The notes beneath the pieces are model-generated. The model was not told the origin of the DNA. It made no database searches and saw nothing but the letters and a program-made list of their open reading frames with translations. DNA of 64,000 nucleotides, taken from positions 10,676,501 through 10,740,500 of the forward strand of contig PUFA01000057.1 in the NCBI GenBank assembly GCA_003508835.1. Reading direction: 5' to 3'. Made by a program: the position numbers and the translations under genes. This DNA is from Eonycteris spelaea (Eukaryota; Chordata; Mammalia; Chiroptera; Pteropodidae). This document shows positions 46,318 through 58,116 of the stretch, one piece after another (position 1 is the first letter of the stretch; the number at the start of each line of letters is the position of its first letter).

Positions 46318-46491
46318 CACTGGTTCTCAAACTTGAACACAACTGGAAACCTCTGGAGGGTTCATGAAAACAGATTCCCAGGCACTAAGTTATTCAGAGC
46401 GAGTGCGGTGGGGCCCAGAGTTTGCATTTCTAGCCAGGTCCAAGGTGATGCTTATGCTGCTGTTCCAGGAGTGCCACTTTCAGGAACACTG
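46318..46491 (+). mobile_element. MER5A hAT-Charlie element, nearly full length
   Basis: It starts CACTGGTTCTCAAAC, close to the MER5A terminal repeat, and ends near GGAACACTG. The inner markers 'CTCTGGAGGGTTCATGAAAA', 'GGGGCCCAGAGTTTGC' and 'AGGTGATGCTTATGCTGC' are in order. The right flank GTCTAGAC has the 8-bp TCTAGA-type target typical of MER5-class hAT elements; the left flank has drifted. It is a non-coding, long-dead element. Confidence 0.85.
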
Positions 46492-47480
46492 GTCTAGACT
46501 TCTTTAGAATGATGACAGCTGGCAGTGTCTTGTCCAGACAGGGTACCCATTCCTCTGGCTGTTACTCTGTCCCTCAGGCCACCATCTCAAAATTCATCAA
46601 CCTTCGGCTCCTCACATCACTTCTGTTTGTTATTAGCTATAAAAATTACCTAACTTAAAACATGGAGCTCAGACTGAAAAAAAATTATGATGTTAAGAAA
46701 ATTGAAAATCCATTCCAGCTGCTTGCTCTAAAATTATTTCTTCCACATTCACAAATAACCAAAGTGTTTATAAAATATGCAGACCCTAGAGCTCCAGCTC
46801 TGGAGTTCTGGCTATTAAAAAAACGAACTAACAACAAAACGAAACAAAAACACAGGCCGAAAGTCTTCTTAAAAGGAAGTGTTTATTGAGCTACCGCTAG
46901 GCAGAAAAAGGACCAGATCCTGGGGCATGAAGTCCAAACTACCAACAGCAGCACCAGGTGCAAAAGGTCACACATTCTTTGTCCTGGAGTTGACTAGGGG
47001 AAGAAAGATGTAAGTTGTTTTAAGAGAATTTACATTGGCTACAGATAATTGGAGCCAGAAAAGTGAAGCAGGGACAGTTCTGTGATAGGAGCATAGTCTG
47101 TGAGGAAGAAATATTTACTGTTTTTGAAAGGTTATGGGCAACAGTCCTGAAAGTTTGTGTGTATGAAGGATGTAGTTGCCATCTCATGGTCAGTTAACAG
47201 ACACCTGGAGGTTGAGTCAACGCTCTAACTTGCAAGCAGGAATGTGAGCAGTCTTTTGTCAGCCGGCCCAGAGCTACTAACTGGTTAATATTCCTGTCTC
47301 TTTCTCTCAGAATTTTTCCCTTGTCATGGCTCTTGGAGCTAGAGTTTTCAAGAATCTACAGTTTAACCAGAAAAAGGCACATAAGACTTTCAGAAACCTG
47401 TTATAAACACTCCCAGCAGCCTGCACAAAGATTAACTGTGACAATTCCTAGTCTCCTTTACAAGATCCTTTTATCCATTT
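46492..47480. other. Unassigned stretch
   Basis: No gene. An A/C-rich patch (AACAACAAAACGAAACAAAA) lies near 46830. Short open frames show no motif. Confidence 0.4.
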
Positions 47481-47484
47481 TACA

Positions 47485-47655
47485 GAACAAGGCTCGAATT
47501 TCAGTGTTCATTAGAATCTTCTGAGTAGTATGTTAAAAATGCAGGCCCCAGACCACGACTTTCCCTCCCACCCTGGAGGTCTTCAGTCAGCGGTGGCCCT
47601 GAGGCCTGCATTTGACCGCACGCCCTAAGTGATTCGGAGAAGCACTGTTCTAAAG
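47485..47655 (+). mobile_element. MER5A element, diverged
   Basis: 'GTTCATTAGAATCTTCTGAG', 'TTAAAAATGCAGGCCCCAGA', 'GAGGCCTGCATTTGACC' and 'GAGAAGCACTGTTC' follow MER5A in sense orientation, with a GC-rich internal change. Confidence 0.65.
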
Positions 47656-48284
47656 GAATGTGATAGCTCTAGTCTTGGGGCTCTAAAGATGAGGGTCAAG
47701 TCATCACTCAGCAAATATTTATTTTCAGCATGAATCATGTTAGTAAAACAGAAAAATTGTAACTTGCTAATGTAATTGCCCCTAATACTTTGAAAACACA
47801 TTACCCAGGGCTGTTCCAGATGCTTCCTTTGAAGAGACCTCCGCCCAGCTTCTAGAGGGCCAGCAGAGAAGAGAAGAGCACACGTGTGAACCTTAAATAC
47901 ACCTCCCCAGGCAAGCTTTTCCAGTCATATGATACTATTCAGATAGTGTCAACATTCAAACGTCCTTCCACTCAGGCACCACCTGAATCTAATTCTAACT
48001 GTCAAAGATGAGAAATGTTCTCTATGAGGTAAAATCCACCAAAGTGCATTGGGGACTGAAACAGACATGAGAGCGGAGCCCTCTGCTCTAGCCTTGAGTT
48101 CCTTGAATTGCCCACCCACCCACCCACCCTCCTGGCTCCAACTCTGCCACTCTTCTGATGTAAAGAAGTCTGAGTAAGTCTTCAAGTTGTCTGCCCAGGT
48201 GTCTCCTCCACACTCCTTGAACCCTTATCCAGCCTCCTGTCTTGCTCTCACGCATTGAAAGACTTTTTTGTTTACCTGCCTATC
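47656..48284. other. Unassigned stretch with a (CCCA)n tract
   Basis: No gene. A CCCACCCACCCACCCACC tract lies at 48110-48129. Confidence 0.4.
48110..48129 (+). repeat. (CCCA)n microsatellite
   Basis: Five uninterrupted CCCA-type units are visible; the complementary strand carries four or more GGG runs and so could form a G-quadruplex. Confidence 0.9.
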
Positions 48285-48405
48285 TCCCACCCACAGTGGA
48301 TTGTGAGCTCTTCAGAGAATACCAGGCTTTGTTTTCATCCCTGTATCTCTTAAAATGCTTAGTCAGATGTCTGGAGCTGACAAAAACCTAGATGAATGAA
48401 CGAAC
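48285..48405 (+). mobile_element. L2 LINE 3' end
   Basis: 'GATTGTGAGCTCTTCAGAG', 'CCAGGCTTTGTTTTCATCCC', 'TGTATCTCTTAAAATGC' and a final GATGAATGAACGAACGG match the L2 3' UTR and its short terminal repeat. L2 is an ancient non-LTR retroelement; only this tail remains. Confidence 0.65.
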
Positions 48406-50595
48406 GGACAACTTGTCCAAGGACACTAGCCCTAGAAAGATAATGGTAATAATACAGGTAGAAAGCCGCTGTCTGAGCAGCCAAGTTATAGGGCCCAAGG
48501 CAAGACAGCAGGGAAGAGAGGAAAGCCACAGGCAGTGAGGTGAGATCTGGAGTACAAGTGCAAATTAACAATCTGTTCTGTGTGTGTTTGAGAAAGGCAA
48601 CTTGGTGTTCAGTGTCTGAGACAGGACTGCTTGAGGACAACTAGTCCCAAAGCCTGGAAAATGGTTATTTGGTGAGCAGGCTTCTCCAAAGGCAGAAGAA
48701 ATGGGCCCCACTCTCCTCACCCCAAACTTCCCCATTAAATGTTGGGCTTTGACATTTTCTAAACTACAGATTAATGCTGACGAAGTGTGCACAACTGAAC
48801 TGGCCCTTCCTTACCACCTGCTTTGTCTTGAACAAACTTTAATCGGGTTTTTCCCTTTTGACTGTTCTTTCATTTCATTATGAAAGAATAATTAAAATGT
48901 AGATAAATCCATGCAGTATCACACAGAATGAAAATCCACTCAATGATGAAAGACACATTCACAAGCTCAGAGCCTCTTGTTTTCTGAGAAGCCAGCAATT
49001 AGAAAACTAGAAGGATCCCACTGATGGAGATGAGAAGAAAGGCCATGAAGAGGATCCGACTTGCCCATTCTGACTCCTCCATTTACAGTTAGCAAAATAG
49101 GGCAGGGAACACCCTTGAAGGACAGCTTTCGGTCAGTGGGTTCTGTTGAGGATGAATATTGTTTTCCAGAATTCCACTGCTTTCTCCCTCATCACACCCC
49201 TTGTAAGCAGAATAAAACCCTTGTTTCCTGTCTTCCAGTTCATTCTCTTCTATGCACAGAGTGATGAGGCCAGTATGCTGAGGCAATCTGAAGACAACAC
49301 CCAAAGAGTAGACTGGCACTCAATGTACTCTCTCTGAAGGGTTGACAGCAAAATCTACATATTTTGGTTGCCATTGTACCTGCATTGTACCTCTCCCAGA
49401 TCTGTGCCTTTCTCCTATTGAATTTTTGTTTATCTCATATGATTTTAAGTTTAATTTCTTCTGAGTAAATTATTTAATAAGTGATACATTCTTCAAGGAA
49501 ACCCCCACCCTTATATTGAATGTGATAGCTGGGTCTCTAGGGCAGAGAGGGTTGCTTTCTCATTGCATTGTCTACCATCACCTATATCAGCAGAGTTTAG
49601 GTGGGAATCTAAAGAAGAAGTGATTACGTAACTCACTCTGACAATGTTAGATATTCATCACTGGGTAAATTATGCCTTTACTATACTTGGTAGCAGAAGT
49701 CATCAAAGCCAAGCCAAGTGCTGAGAGCACTTGAGATGATTTTCTAATCAGCAGGCGACAGACAACAGACGCAGCTCTCCACTGCCCTCCTCACTGAGAG
49801 ACGAGCGTCTCCCTGGTATATTATTTGAGGAAGCTGCTATCTCCCCAAGACCTGTGGTCCAGATGCTTCCAGGCCAGGAGACTCCTAGTCTGGGGAGCAC
49901 ACTGGAAGTGTGGAAAGAGGGGAGGTATTCACATTTCCAACAAAGGAGCTATTCCTTCTGGCTTGAGGAGGAGCTGAGGCCCCTGCTCCACCCTCTGTCC
50001 ATCATTCAGCCTAGGAAGCTCCATGAGCCCCCTGGCAGCTGGGACCAGCTATACCCATGAGTGGTCCTCTCACCACCTAGAGGAGAACCTTTCTCTGACC
50101 CACCCCAGCAAAAGTTCGACAAGGCTTGTAATAGTGTGATAAGGAGAGCGATTTGAGCCTGATGCCAGACATTTTAATCCATAGACCCAAAATAGGCCCC
50201 AGTGTGTCTATCCCACAGCAAAGAGAAAGATGAACTAAAAAAGATCTTATAAATGAACTTTGTCTCCCACCACTTCTACTTATCATAAATTTTTCACTAG
50301 GTTTTCTCTCCCAGTGGAGAAACGTGGTGGCTGGTCCCCCTTCAGGTACATACTTAGTGCCCTGGAAGAGGACAGCTTTGGGGGCCAAGCCACTCCAACT
50401 TCCCTGCCTGGGGACCCCAGACTGCCCTTCACTGTTCTAGAGCTCTTAGCTCCTCTGAACAGAGGGATCTCTGTTTTGTTTCCTGCATATTTCTCCTGGC
50501 CTCTTCTTCTAGTGTTCTGATGGCACAGCAATTTCTACACACTGTGGCCCCGAGGTTACCTGCCTCTCTATAATTCCATTTAGTTCAATCTGGCA
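48406..50595. other. Unique non-coding stretch
   Basis: Over 2 kb without a recognisable element. Several 60-100-codon frames overlap on both strands near 49061-49337 and 50077-50531 with no known motif. A direct repeat GCATTGTACCT/CCATTGTACCT sits near 49370-49392. Confidence 0.4.
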
Positions 50596-50599
50596 TCAG

Positions 50600-50690
50600 T
50601 ACCCTTTAGAATTATCTGAAGAGCTTTCAAAATATTCTGATGCCTGGGTTCCCCTCCAGACTAAGTAACAGAGTGTGTGGAGACTGGGAC
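50600..50690 (+). mobile_element. MER5A fragment, weak
   Basis: 'AGAATTATCTGAAGAGCTTT', 'CAAAATATTCTGATGCCTGG' and 'GTTCCCCTCCAGACTAAG' follow the MER5A left half in sense orientation. Confidence 0.5.
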
Positions 50691-51040
50691 CAGATATCAG
50701 TGTTTATGGATTTCCTTAGTGGGACGAACACGCAAATTGTGGAGGGCACCTGGCCCTCAGGGAAATGAGTGCCTGGAAGCTGAAGCTGCGTAAGATCCCC
50801 TGTTATGGCCCCATTGAGGGCTGGGACGTCCTCTTCTATAGCAGCCATAGCAAGATCTGTGCCCAGCCTCTCACATCCCAGCAACACACACATTCCAGGA
50901 CCGACACCTGCTCCTTCCAGCTCATCAGCTCTGACAAAGGGGGTCTGCTACTTAATGTCGGTGTGCTTGGAGCAAATACAGATGCATTCAGGAGCTCTCA
51001 GCTGTGAAGCATCAGAGACCCTGATTGGTGGTGTTAATAG
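50691..51040. other. Unassigned stretch
   Basis: A plus-strand frame of 80 codons (50765-51007, ATG start, Met-Ser-Ala-Trp) overlaps a second of 83 codons. No homology is recognised and no flanking splice sites are convincing. Confidence 0.35.
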
Positions 51041-51044
51041 TAAT

Positions 51045-51240
51045 AAACACATATAGTGCTTATCAGTGATAAACATTTTCTGTTTCACATGTCAACTTAT
51101 TTAGCCCTCATAACAGTCTACAACAGGGCTAGGACTGATGCCACTTTACAGGGGAGGAAGTAGAGGCGCAGAGAGGTTAAGTAACTTGCCCATGATCCGA
51201 GAGATGGTAAGAAGTAGAACTGGGTTTCAGACCAAGGCGG
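51045..51240 (-). mobile_element. MIR SINE, antisense
   Basis: 'TTATTTAGCCCTCATAACAG', 'CCACTTTACAGGGGAGGAAG', 'GCGCAGAGAGGTTAAGTAAC', 'TTGCCCATGATCCGAG' and 'GAACTGGGTTTCAGACC' give a well-preserved inverted MIR. Confidence 0.8.
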
Positions 51241-52480
51241 CCACATTATGCCCTGCTGCCTCCCAAAATGGCCTGGTGTTCAAAAATCAAGTCCCACATT
51301 GTCAGCTAATCAAAACTCCTAGCGACTCAGCCTCATGATTATTCCTTGACTTTGGGGAAGAATCTATCAACCTTGAATTTCCCAACTTCCTGTTCTTCAT
51401 TGCATGATGTTTTGTCATTACAGTGATACTGTGTTGAGGGCAGAGATTCTTGGTATCCACGCAAATTTGTTTTTCTTATTTTAGTAAGTTTTAAAAGCTA
51501 AGATATTTTACCAACCCAACACCCTAATCCTGACCTAACTTGGAGTTTGATATATGGTGGAACTTGAGTATGAAGTAGAGAGATGGGACAGGCAGAAGAG
51601 TGTCCTCAGGATGAGGAGAGGTGTCCCCCTCTGCATCTATATCAGGAGGGAGTAATGCAGCTGGATTGCTCACTCCCTGGAGAATCCACTGTTGTTTGAA
51701 TGGTCTGCATCTCAAATGCTTTTCTGATTCCTCCCTAACCATAAAAGTCTTGGGAGGGTATTTTTGAAAATAGTATAATTCTCTACTCTGGGCCTTGGAC
51801 ACCCAGGACATTTCAGTTTAATCTCTAGTAATTCCTACTATCATCAGTGAAATGCACACCTCAACTTTACCACTACAAAAACTTTTCTGAATGATGTTCT
51901 GGGGAGAAGAGTAACAGCCCTGTAGAAGTTAACCAAGTGCTTTAATTTTTTCTTGCCCCTTAACATAGTAATGCGTGAAATTAAAATGGAGAGTCTTCCC
52001 TATTTAAAGATGTCTTGGTTTGCTGAAAGAGTCAGGGGTTACCCTGTATCTCAACATAACTATTAATAGAGCTTCTTTCATTCCAAAAGAATCTGGTTTG
52101 AGCATAACTTATCATAACTTATCAAAGGCACAAAAGGAGTCAGCCTGTATCAGCAAAGCTTGCTCTTTTAGTCATTTCAACAAAGTTAAAATGTTTTTCC
52201 CATTTATCTCAGAATTATTTTAAATACAAATTAGATATGAAAAGACTGCCAATAGAAACTTATGTAAGCTAAAACAAAAGCAATGATAATAATTAGGGTA
52301 GGTTGTCAATGGCCTACAGCATCCCCTTTTACCCTTTGCCTTCTAAAGGTAGCCAGAGGGGAATGATAATAATTATGGGGCCAAGTGGGGGCAGTAAGAC
52401 CTCCTCTTTAGTCTCATCATCTAGATTGTCCCTATAAGGCCACCCAGAGAAGGGTAGAAAAAGAAATACCCAGAAAGGCT
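51241..52480. other. Unique non-coding stretch
   Basis: No gene or confident repeat. A direct repeat of CATAACTTAT occurs twice at 52103-52123. Confidence 0.4.
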
Positions 52481-52484
52481 GATG

Positions 52485-52690
52485 ATTACTGAGAGCCGCC
52501 CACAGCCAGGGGCTCTCCCAGTTATGGCATGTGCACCAACGTGATGGATCCTCACGGCACTCCCCCAGGTAATTACTATCATCAGGCCCACTTTCCAGAT
52601 GTGGAAACTGAGTCATGAAGAGACTGAGAAATTTGCTCAAAGTTGCATATCTAGTAAGAGGTGAAGCTGGCTTTGAACCCAATGCCTACT
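52485..52690 (-). mobile_element. MIR SINE, antisense
   Basis: 'GATGGATCCTCACGGCACTC', 'CCCACTTTCCAGATGTGGAA', 'ACTGAGTCATGAAGAGACTG', 'GAAATTTGCTCAAAGTTGC' and 'GCTGGCTTTGAACCCAATG' form a full inverted MIR. A minus-strand open frame over it is an artefact. Confidence 0.8.
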
Positions 52691-53685
52691 TGCAATCATG
52701 TCACCCCAGTTGTCCTAGGCTGGTAGTAGGCTTCCTGTGAGTAGAAAATTTTGGAGAGACCCAAAGCGAGGTCAGTAATAAAAAGCAGAGGATAAATCTC
52801 ATCTGGTTCCTATGATATAATTTTATTTATTTATTTTTTGCCCTGACGCTTAGGCAGTTTATACTGTGGTGGTGAGTGAGAGGGAAGTTGCGGGGAGGGA
52901 AGAGAAGACCAGAGAACACAGATGGAAATCAGCCTGGATTTTGGATAGAGGAAGCAGTTCTATCACCCACTGTTAACAAAAAAGTCAACATTCAGTAAAA
53001 CATCAGCCAGATGTAGATAATAAACATGTGTAGGCTGAACACAGTAAAAGACCATAACTTTTTGCCTGATGTTAACCCAAAGATAAACTATCTTTTCCCA
53101 AAAGAAAAAAGTCAACTGAAGAGCAGCTTCAGTCCTGATTTCTGCTAAAAGCAGAGGTGGGGGCTGAGGAAATTCTTGCAATGCTTTCTTATGCTGAAAT
53201 CTGGAGTTAAAGCATTCTATTAAACATGAATGAAGTGCTATGTGGGAGACCCCAGCTGGCTTAGCACAGCAGATGAGAGAGGTTTCTGGGTTTGGTTGGC
53301 GTGGTTCTGATGGCGAGAGGAAGATGTAAGAGAGAGAAGGAGGATAGCTAAAGCGAGTGACCTTGTTCTCTTCCTAGTGGTCAGCTTCGCAGAGCTCACA
53401 CTTCCTGGTAGGAGGGCTTCTGGAGAAAACATCCTGGACCTGTCATCCTAGTAGATGTTGACTGTCTTGGGCCTTCTCAGGCAGCCAGCAGACATTCCAA
53501 GGTGGGCACAGGGGGCACCACTGGGAGACTGAAGACAATCATAGAGGTTACGGGCAAGGCCCAAGGGAGTGCTTCGATCCCACTATGGGCCAGAGCTCCT
53601 CTAAGAGAGGCAGAACAAGGTCCTCCCTGAAGTGTCCCGGGCAAAGTCGAGGTTTTACCAGATGTGAGCAGATGCCTGGCGTGTA
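52691..53685. other. Unassigned stretch
   Basis: No gene. A T/A run (TTTTATTTATTTATTTTTTG) lies near 52820-52840. A CTCF-like core (CACAGGGGGCACC) lies at 53507-53519. Confidence 0.4.
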
Positions 53686-53689
53686 GAAA

Positions 53690-53815
53690 GCAGCAAGAGA
53701 ACTGAGTTCTGGTCCTAAATACAGGTGTCATATGACCCAGACAAATGACTGAACCCCAGGGTCCTCACAGTTCTGCCTGTAAAATCAATAGCTCTTTCCA
53801 GTTCCAGCACATAGT
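53690..53815 (+). mobile_element. MIR SINE fragment
   Basis: 'GAACTGAGTTCTGGTCC', 'GACCCAGACAAATGACTGAA', 'CCCCAGGGTCCTCACAG' and 'CTGTAAAATCAATAGC' follow the MIR core in sense orientation. Confidence 0.5.
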
Positions 53816-54710
53816 GACTCTCAGAGCCTAACCTTATGTTTTTTCCACATGGCTGTATATTTCAATTTCTCTCTTATTGAATGAAAAAATAAAAGACTTT
53901 GGCCTAAATTATGTTTGGACATAAAAGCTTTGGATACTGACCCCTCCAGTGGCCAGCCAGAGGAATGACTTGTCAGGTGTGATCAGTGCTGCTCCAGGGG
54001 GTTTATCAGGCTGGTGGGCTAGGTGAGATGCAGATCTTCAAGGTCTGTACAGTTGGGTGGTCCACATCTGTCTCAGAGATAACATGTGTAGCCAAGCCTG
54101 TACTACATTCTAGAGACATGGATATGAATTAGAAGCGCCTAACTAAGGTTCAGAAACCCCTCGAACTTGCATATACATATGCATGCACACGTGTGCAGAG
54201 ACACATGCAAACACCCAGACATGGACCATGCCTCACTCAGCACCCACTAGAGTTACCTTGGGCATCTGTAGTAAGTTGGTGCTGCTGTCTGTGGGTCTTG
54301 TGGAACCATAACTTCTTCACAGTCTTTAAAATTGAACTTCTTCTTTGTTTCCCAGTGCCAACCAGTGCCTGACAGTGTGGGCACTAGGTAAATGAATTGA
54401 GCTACAAGGACATCAAAGGCTGATGGCAGTGAGGTAAGGGGTTTGGGGCACTGGCAATGGTCTGAAAGGGGAGTGGGCTACTGGGCTTTACCCAAGCCTA
54501 AGTAGGGGCAGAGGTCCTTCTCTTCAGTCTTGCATAGTGACTCTCACTGGTTAAACTCTCTGATGAGCAAGATGGGACACTGACTTGAAGCCTTAGCAAC
54601 ACTGATGCTCGGCCAAGGATTTTAAAATGCAACCCTTTTAGTGTAGCTGGTAATGGATGATGGAGAGACAACCTTAGGTGATGGAAGAAAAAGTCACTGA
54701 GAGGCAGGGG
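53816..54710. other. Unassigned stretch
   Basis: No gene. A palindrome-rich CATATACATATGCATGCAC patch lies at 54170-54190. Confidence 0.4.
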
Positions 54711-54714
54711 TTTC

Positions 54715-54800
54715 AGCAGCACCTGGACCCTGTCAGCAGTGACTTAACCTCTTTAAGCCTCAGCTTCCCACTACAACTGTGCACAAAGGGAGGTTGTGAG
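54715..54800 (+). mobile_element. MIR core fragment
   Basis: 'CAGTGACTTAACCTCTTTAA', 'GCCTCAGCTTCCCACTAC' and 'AAAGGGAGGTTGTGAG' match the conserved MIR core in sense orientation. Confidence 0.55.
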
Positions 54801-54918
54801 TTTTGAGTTATTCCCAGCTATAAACTATGCTTTCTCAAAAACACTGGAGAGACATGCTAACTGAGACAACGGGAGAGTGAAGACAGCATTTCTTTATGCT
54901 TAGTTCTCTCTCCTTCAC

Positions 54919-55373
54919 TTGTTCAAAATGAACGTTGCTCCTGCCCTTGGCCCCATAGTAATAAATCATGCAGTTCAGGGAGTAGAGGGGTTCTCACTGG
55001 CCATTCTCTTCCTCAGCTACAGAGCTTTCTCAGTTCCTGGGGTGAATAACTCGGCAGCAATGAGGCACACCGAGCGTTTGTCTGGGGCTGCTGCCGGGGA
55101 CAACCCTGAGGTCTCTGTCATGACTGACTGCATGAAAACCCTTCTTCCTGGTTCCTGTGCAGCAAGCTTTCCGTGTGAATTGAGGTCAGTGATGAAGACG
55201 GCCAGGGTCCTGAGGGCGTTGACGTGTTTCACCTGCCTGGACACCGCTGTTGAAGGCACTTGGACTTTAGTGCTGTCATGCTTATTGAGACCAGAAGGAA
55301 CAGCATTTGGCTGCAACATGAGTGAAATAACTTTTTTTTCTTTATCACAGGTAGAAACAGTCTGATGAGGCAC
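54919..55373 (+). other. CpG-retaining patch with opposed open frames (148 and 118 codons)
   Basis: The plus-strand frame is open from a TTG at 54919 (first ATG 54928) to 55365; the minus strand is open over 55017-55373. Neither translation shows a motif I know. The patch keeps several CpG (GCACACCGAGCGTTTG, GAAGACGGCCAGG, GGGCGTTGACGTG) while flanks have few, and contains no recognised repeat. A TTCTTTATCACAG|G acceptor-like site lies near 55350. A conserved non-coding element or old exon is possible; chance is the default. Confidence 0.2.
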
Positions 55374-56095
55374 CCCTCATCAGTGAATTTGCTTTGGCTT
55401 TTAAAATTGCCTTTAATTTACTATTCAGTGACAGCCAGCCATTAAATTTTTCCAGATGGTTAGGAAGATAGTATTTGGACATGACAGGCAGTCGTTCATT
55501 GGATTTCTTGCCCTATATGTTAGCACTATGTCTTTGAGCAAGGATGAATACTAATTTCACATTAAGCTTTAAATTCTGGCTTTGCTTTCATTAAAAACAC
55601 CCTACCCAGCATTCCTTAGGTGCTAAAGGCTGATATGAAAGGAAAAACCAAGCACATGTGGCATGTGTTGGCTGTGCTACCTCAGAACTCAGACATGGAA
55701 GCCTGAGCAGTGACTGGGCAAATTCCCGCAAATTTGAGTACTGAAACTCTTCTCTGACACGCTGTTGGTCATGAATCATCACCATCTCACACTCCCTTAC
55801 CTTAAGTAGATGACAGAACAGCCTCAAATTCTTTAAGCACAAATGTCCGAATCCTAAGACTCTGTAGTCTGCCACAACTCCACAGTGTTGCCTACTACCA
55901 GCCTACAACATGCACATCTGAAGCTCTGCTCTGTGGAGTTGTGTACAGCTAGGCATGCAGGTGGGTGTGCAGGTGGGAGTGCAAGCAGATATCATGTTGA
56001 GCGCTGCTTCAGTTCAGCAATGCAGAAGCTTCAAGGTGCAGGGGTAGCCTCCACAGACAGTGCCCCTGCCTCATGCAGCTTGGAGGTTGGTTAGT
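55374..56095. other. Unassigned stretch
   Basis: No gene. GCAGGTGGGTGT/GCAGGTGGGAGT is a small direct repeat at 55958-55981. Confidence 0.4.
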
Positions 56096-56099
56096 GGCA

Positions 56100-56435
56100 A
56101 AAGATGGACATTAATCAGATAAACACAAACTGGCAGTACAATTCTAAACCAAAATAAGAACAATACAGGAGAGGAATCTAGTTTTCATGAGATGATGTAC
56201 TGAAAGAGCCTGATCTTGTCTTAGGGCAGCATTCTCCAGGAGTAGTTATGTAGAAATTAACCAGAAGAAGAAGGGGGTGGGGTAGAATGTGTGAAGGGCT
56301 CTCAGCATAGGGGACAACATGTGCAAAGGGCCTGTAGAGGAAGGCACTGAAGGTGCCAATGTGAATAAAACAGAGGCTAATGTGGGAGGATGACACTCAG
56401 CCAGCTGGAGTGCTGGCAGACACAGACCAGCAGCA
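56100..56435 (+). repeat. Ancient unnamed interspersed repeat, copy 3
   Basis: 'GACATTAATCAGATAAACAC', 'AACCAGAAGAAGAAGGGGG', 'ACAACATGTGCAAAGGGCC' and 'TGTAGAGGAAGGCACTG' follow the same order as the copies at 37580 and 40740. Confidence 0.35.
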
Positions 56436-56735
56436 CCTTAGAAGCCCACTTGAGCATGTAGGACCCAGACATGGGACAGCAGTGACAGGTATGGGTCTAC
56501 CTGGTAAAGAAACCCACCAACTCCAAGTCCTCGTGAAACAGGACAAACATGCCCCCTAAGTTTCAGGGGGAGGTCAGCAGGAGGACTGTGTCCATTTCAT
56601 TTCAAATTTTAGCAACTTTGTATCTACATACTAGAAGGCAGGGTCCTCCATCATATGAATGAATTGGAAGGGGGGATTTCTTTTCTTTTCTTTTCTTTTT
56701 TACATCAGAATTTTTGTAGCCATTCTGAGGGAGCT
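56436..56735. other. Unassigned stretch
   Basis: No gene or confident repeat. A (TTTTC)n patch lies at 56678-56700. Confidence 0.4.
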
Positions 56736-56739
56736 ATGA

Positions 56740-56870
56740 ATCTTTTGAATCTATTTTTATTGAAGTGTAATTTACATATGGCAAAAAGCTCTTTAAAAAT
56801 CTACAGTTCTATGAATTTTGACACATTTACAGTTACAGTTGTTTCACCACCATCCCATTCAAATAGGGGC
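56740..56870 (-). mobile_element. L1-like 3' UTR fragment, antisense
   Basis: 'TTTTTATTGAAGTGTAATTT', 'ACATATGGCAAAAAGC', 'CTACAGTTCTATGAATTTTG' and 'CACCACCATCCCATTC' is a familiar inverted L1-type start, in the same broad family as 45330-46010. Confidence 0.5.
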
Positions 56871-58085
56871 TATTCATTCACTATGTATTTTTTTTGTGGT
56901 GGCTGTGACCTGTGCCCTGAGGAGATGGGCAGACAATAGTATGGAGAGGACATGAGGTGAACAGAACCTGGGGTAGTGTTCTCCCCAAATTTAGGGAGGC
57001 TACCTAACCTTTACCATTTCCTGCTCTTTCCCCTAGGCAGCAAGATCTCAGTCAATATACTTAGGAAACTGTCCTCTTGATCTTCTAGATTTGAGATGTA
57101 CTGTGGGCTCCAGAAACACCCATCCCCAAACTAGGAGCTTGACTCTGTCCCTGGGCACATTACTAACTTCTCAATGACCTCAGAGGCTTTTACTTTGAGC
57201 TCTAGGGAGAGGATGTGGCTTCCCTGCCAAGCTAGGGCTTCAGAACTCCCTTCAAAACCTCACAGAATGGCATATTCCTTAAGACCCAGCGCCATTAAAA
57301 CCCTCATTTCGTTTGTTGTGGGCCTCAGACGGCTTGCTGCTGGGTTTGTGCTGCTCCATCATCTTAGCTTTGTGTTTATTATGGCTGTGTCCTAAGCTCT
57401 TGAAATTCAAACAGATGAAAAGAAGAGGGGACCTATTCTGTGCCTTTCTTGCCCTTCCCTTTCTTTTTGTGTTGCTGTTGGATTTCTGAAGTCCCACCTC
57501 TTAGGAGAAAATGTTTGAAGACAAGAGTCGAATCCTGACCCAAAAAAAAAAAAAAAATCACCAAAAGTGGTGCTTTTGGTTTCCACCACCGTTTCGAGAC
57601 AAATTTGCACGTGTGCCCTGAATATGAGAGTGATGGTGTGCAGGGCTGCAGGTTGCCAAAGAGGTTATGGGAGGTAGGTCCCTGTTCTCAAGGAAATGGA
57701 ATGGCATTAAGGCAAGAGGCAGAAGGAACAAGAGAGGAGTGGGAAGACTGTGGAAAAACCCCTCTCTTCCTGGCTGGGTGGCTGAACAGAGGTTCACTTG
57801 AATCCTCCAGCCTCTGAATAAGCAGTTAGGGCCAGCTTCAGTGTAAAAACAGAAGGAAGATGCAAGGAGGGTGATGGAGAGCAGCTGCCACATGTTGAAC
57901 ATGCAGAAGGGGCAGAAGAGGGCAGGCCTCTACTCAGGATAATTTCCGTCATGAAATGTACTATTTAAAAAAAAAGATTTATTTCAGTCAGGGGGTTAGG
58001 GAGATATCTGTCCTGTGGTGCCCGCATGTCATTATTGTCACGGACCCCAGGTTAGGATCTTGGTATTTTTCATTGGATCCCTGAA
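56871..58085. other. Unassigned stretch with a 16-A run and small hairpin
   Basis: A run of 16 A lies at 57542-57557, followed by the hairpin ACCAAAAG-TGGTG-CTTTTGGT (57560-57580). A GTCGAATCC motif just before the A run resembles a tRNA B-box, but no SINE body or flanking duplication is recognised. No gene. Confidence 0.4.
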
Positions 58086-58116
58086 ACTCTTCTGCTGTTT
58101 GTTGCTCTGATTTCAG

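Noticed and set aside
50765..51056. Two overlapping 80-83-codon frames as a small gene
   Set aside because: No homology, no splice signals, and the right end abuts a MIR; chance is adequate.
52329..52682. 117-codon minus-strand frame
   Set aside because: Most of it overlaps an inverted MIR.
57174..57557. Possible retrocopy or SINE ending in 16 A
   Set aside because: There is no AATAAA before the run, no recognisable body, and the right flank TCACCAAAAG is not found upstream as a target duplication. The GTCGAATCC match to a B-box is too short alone.
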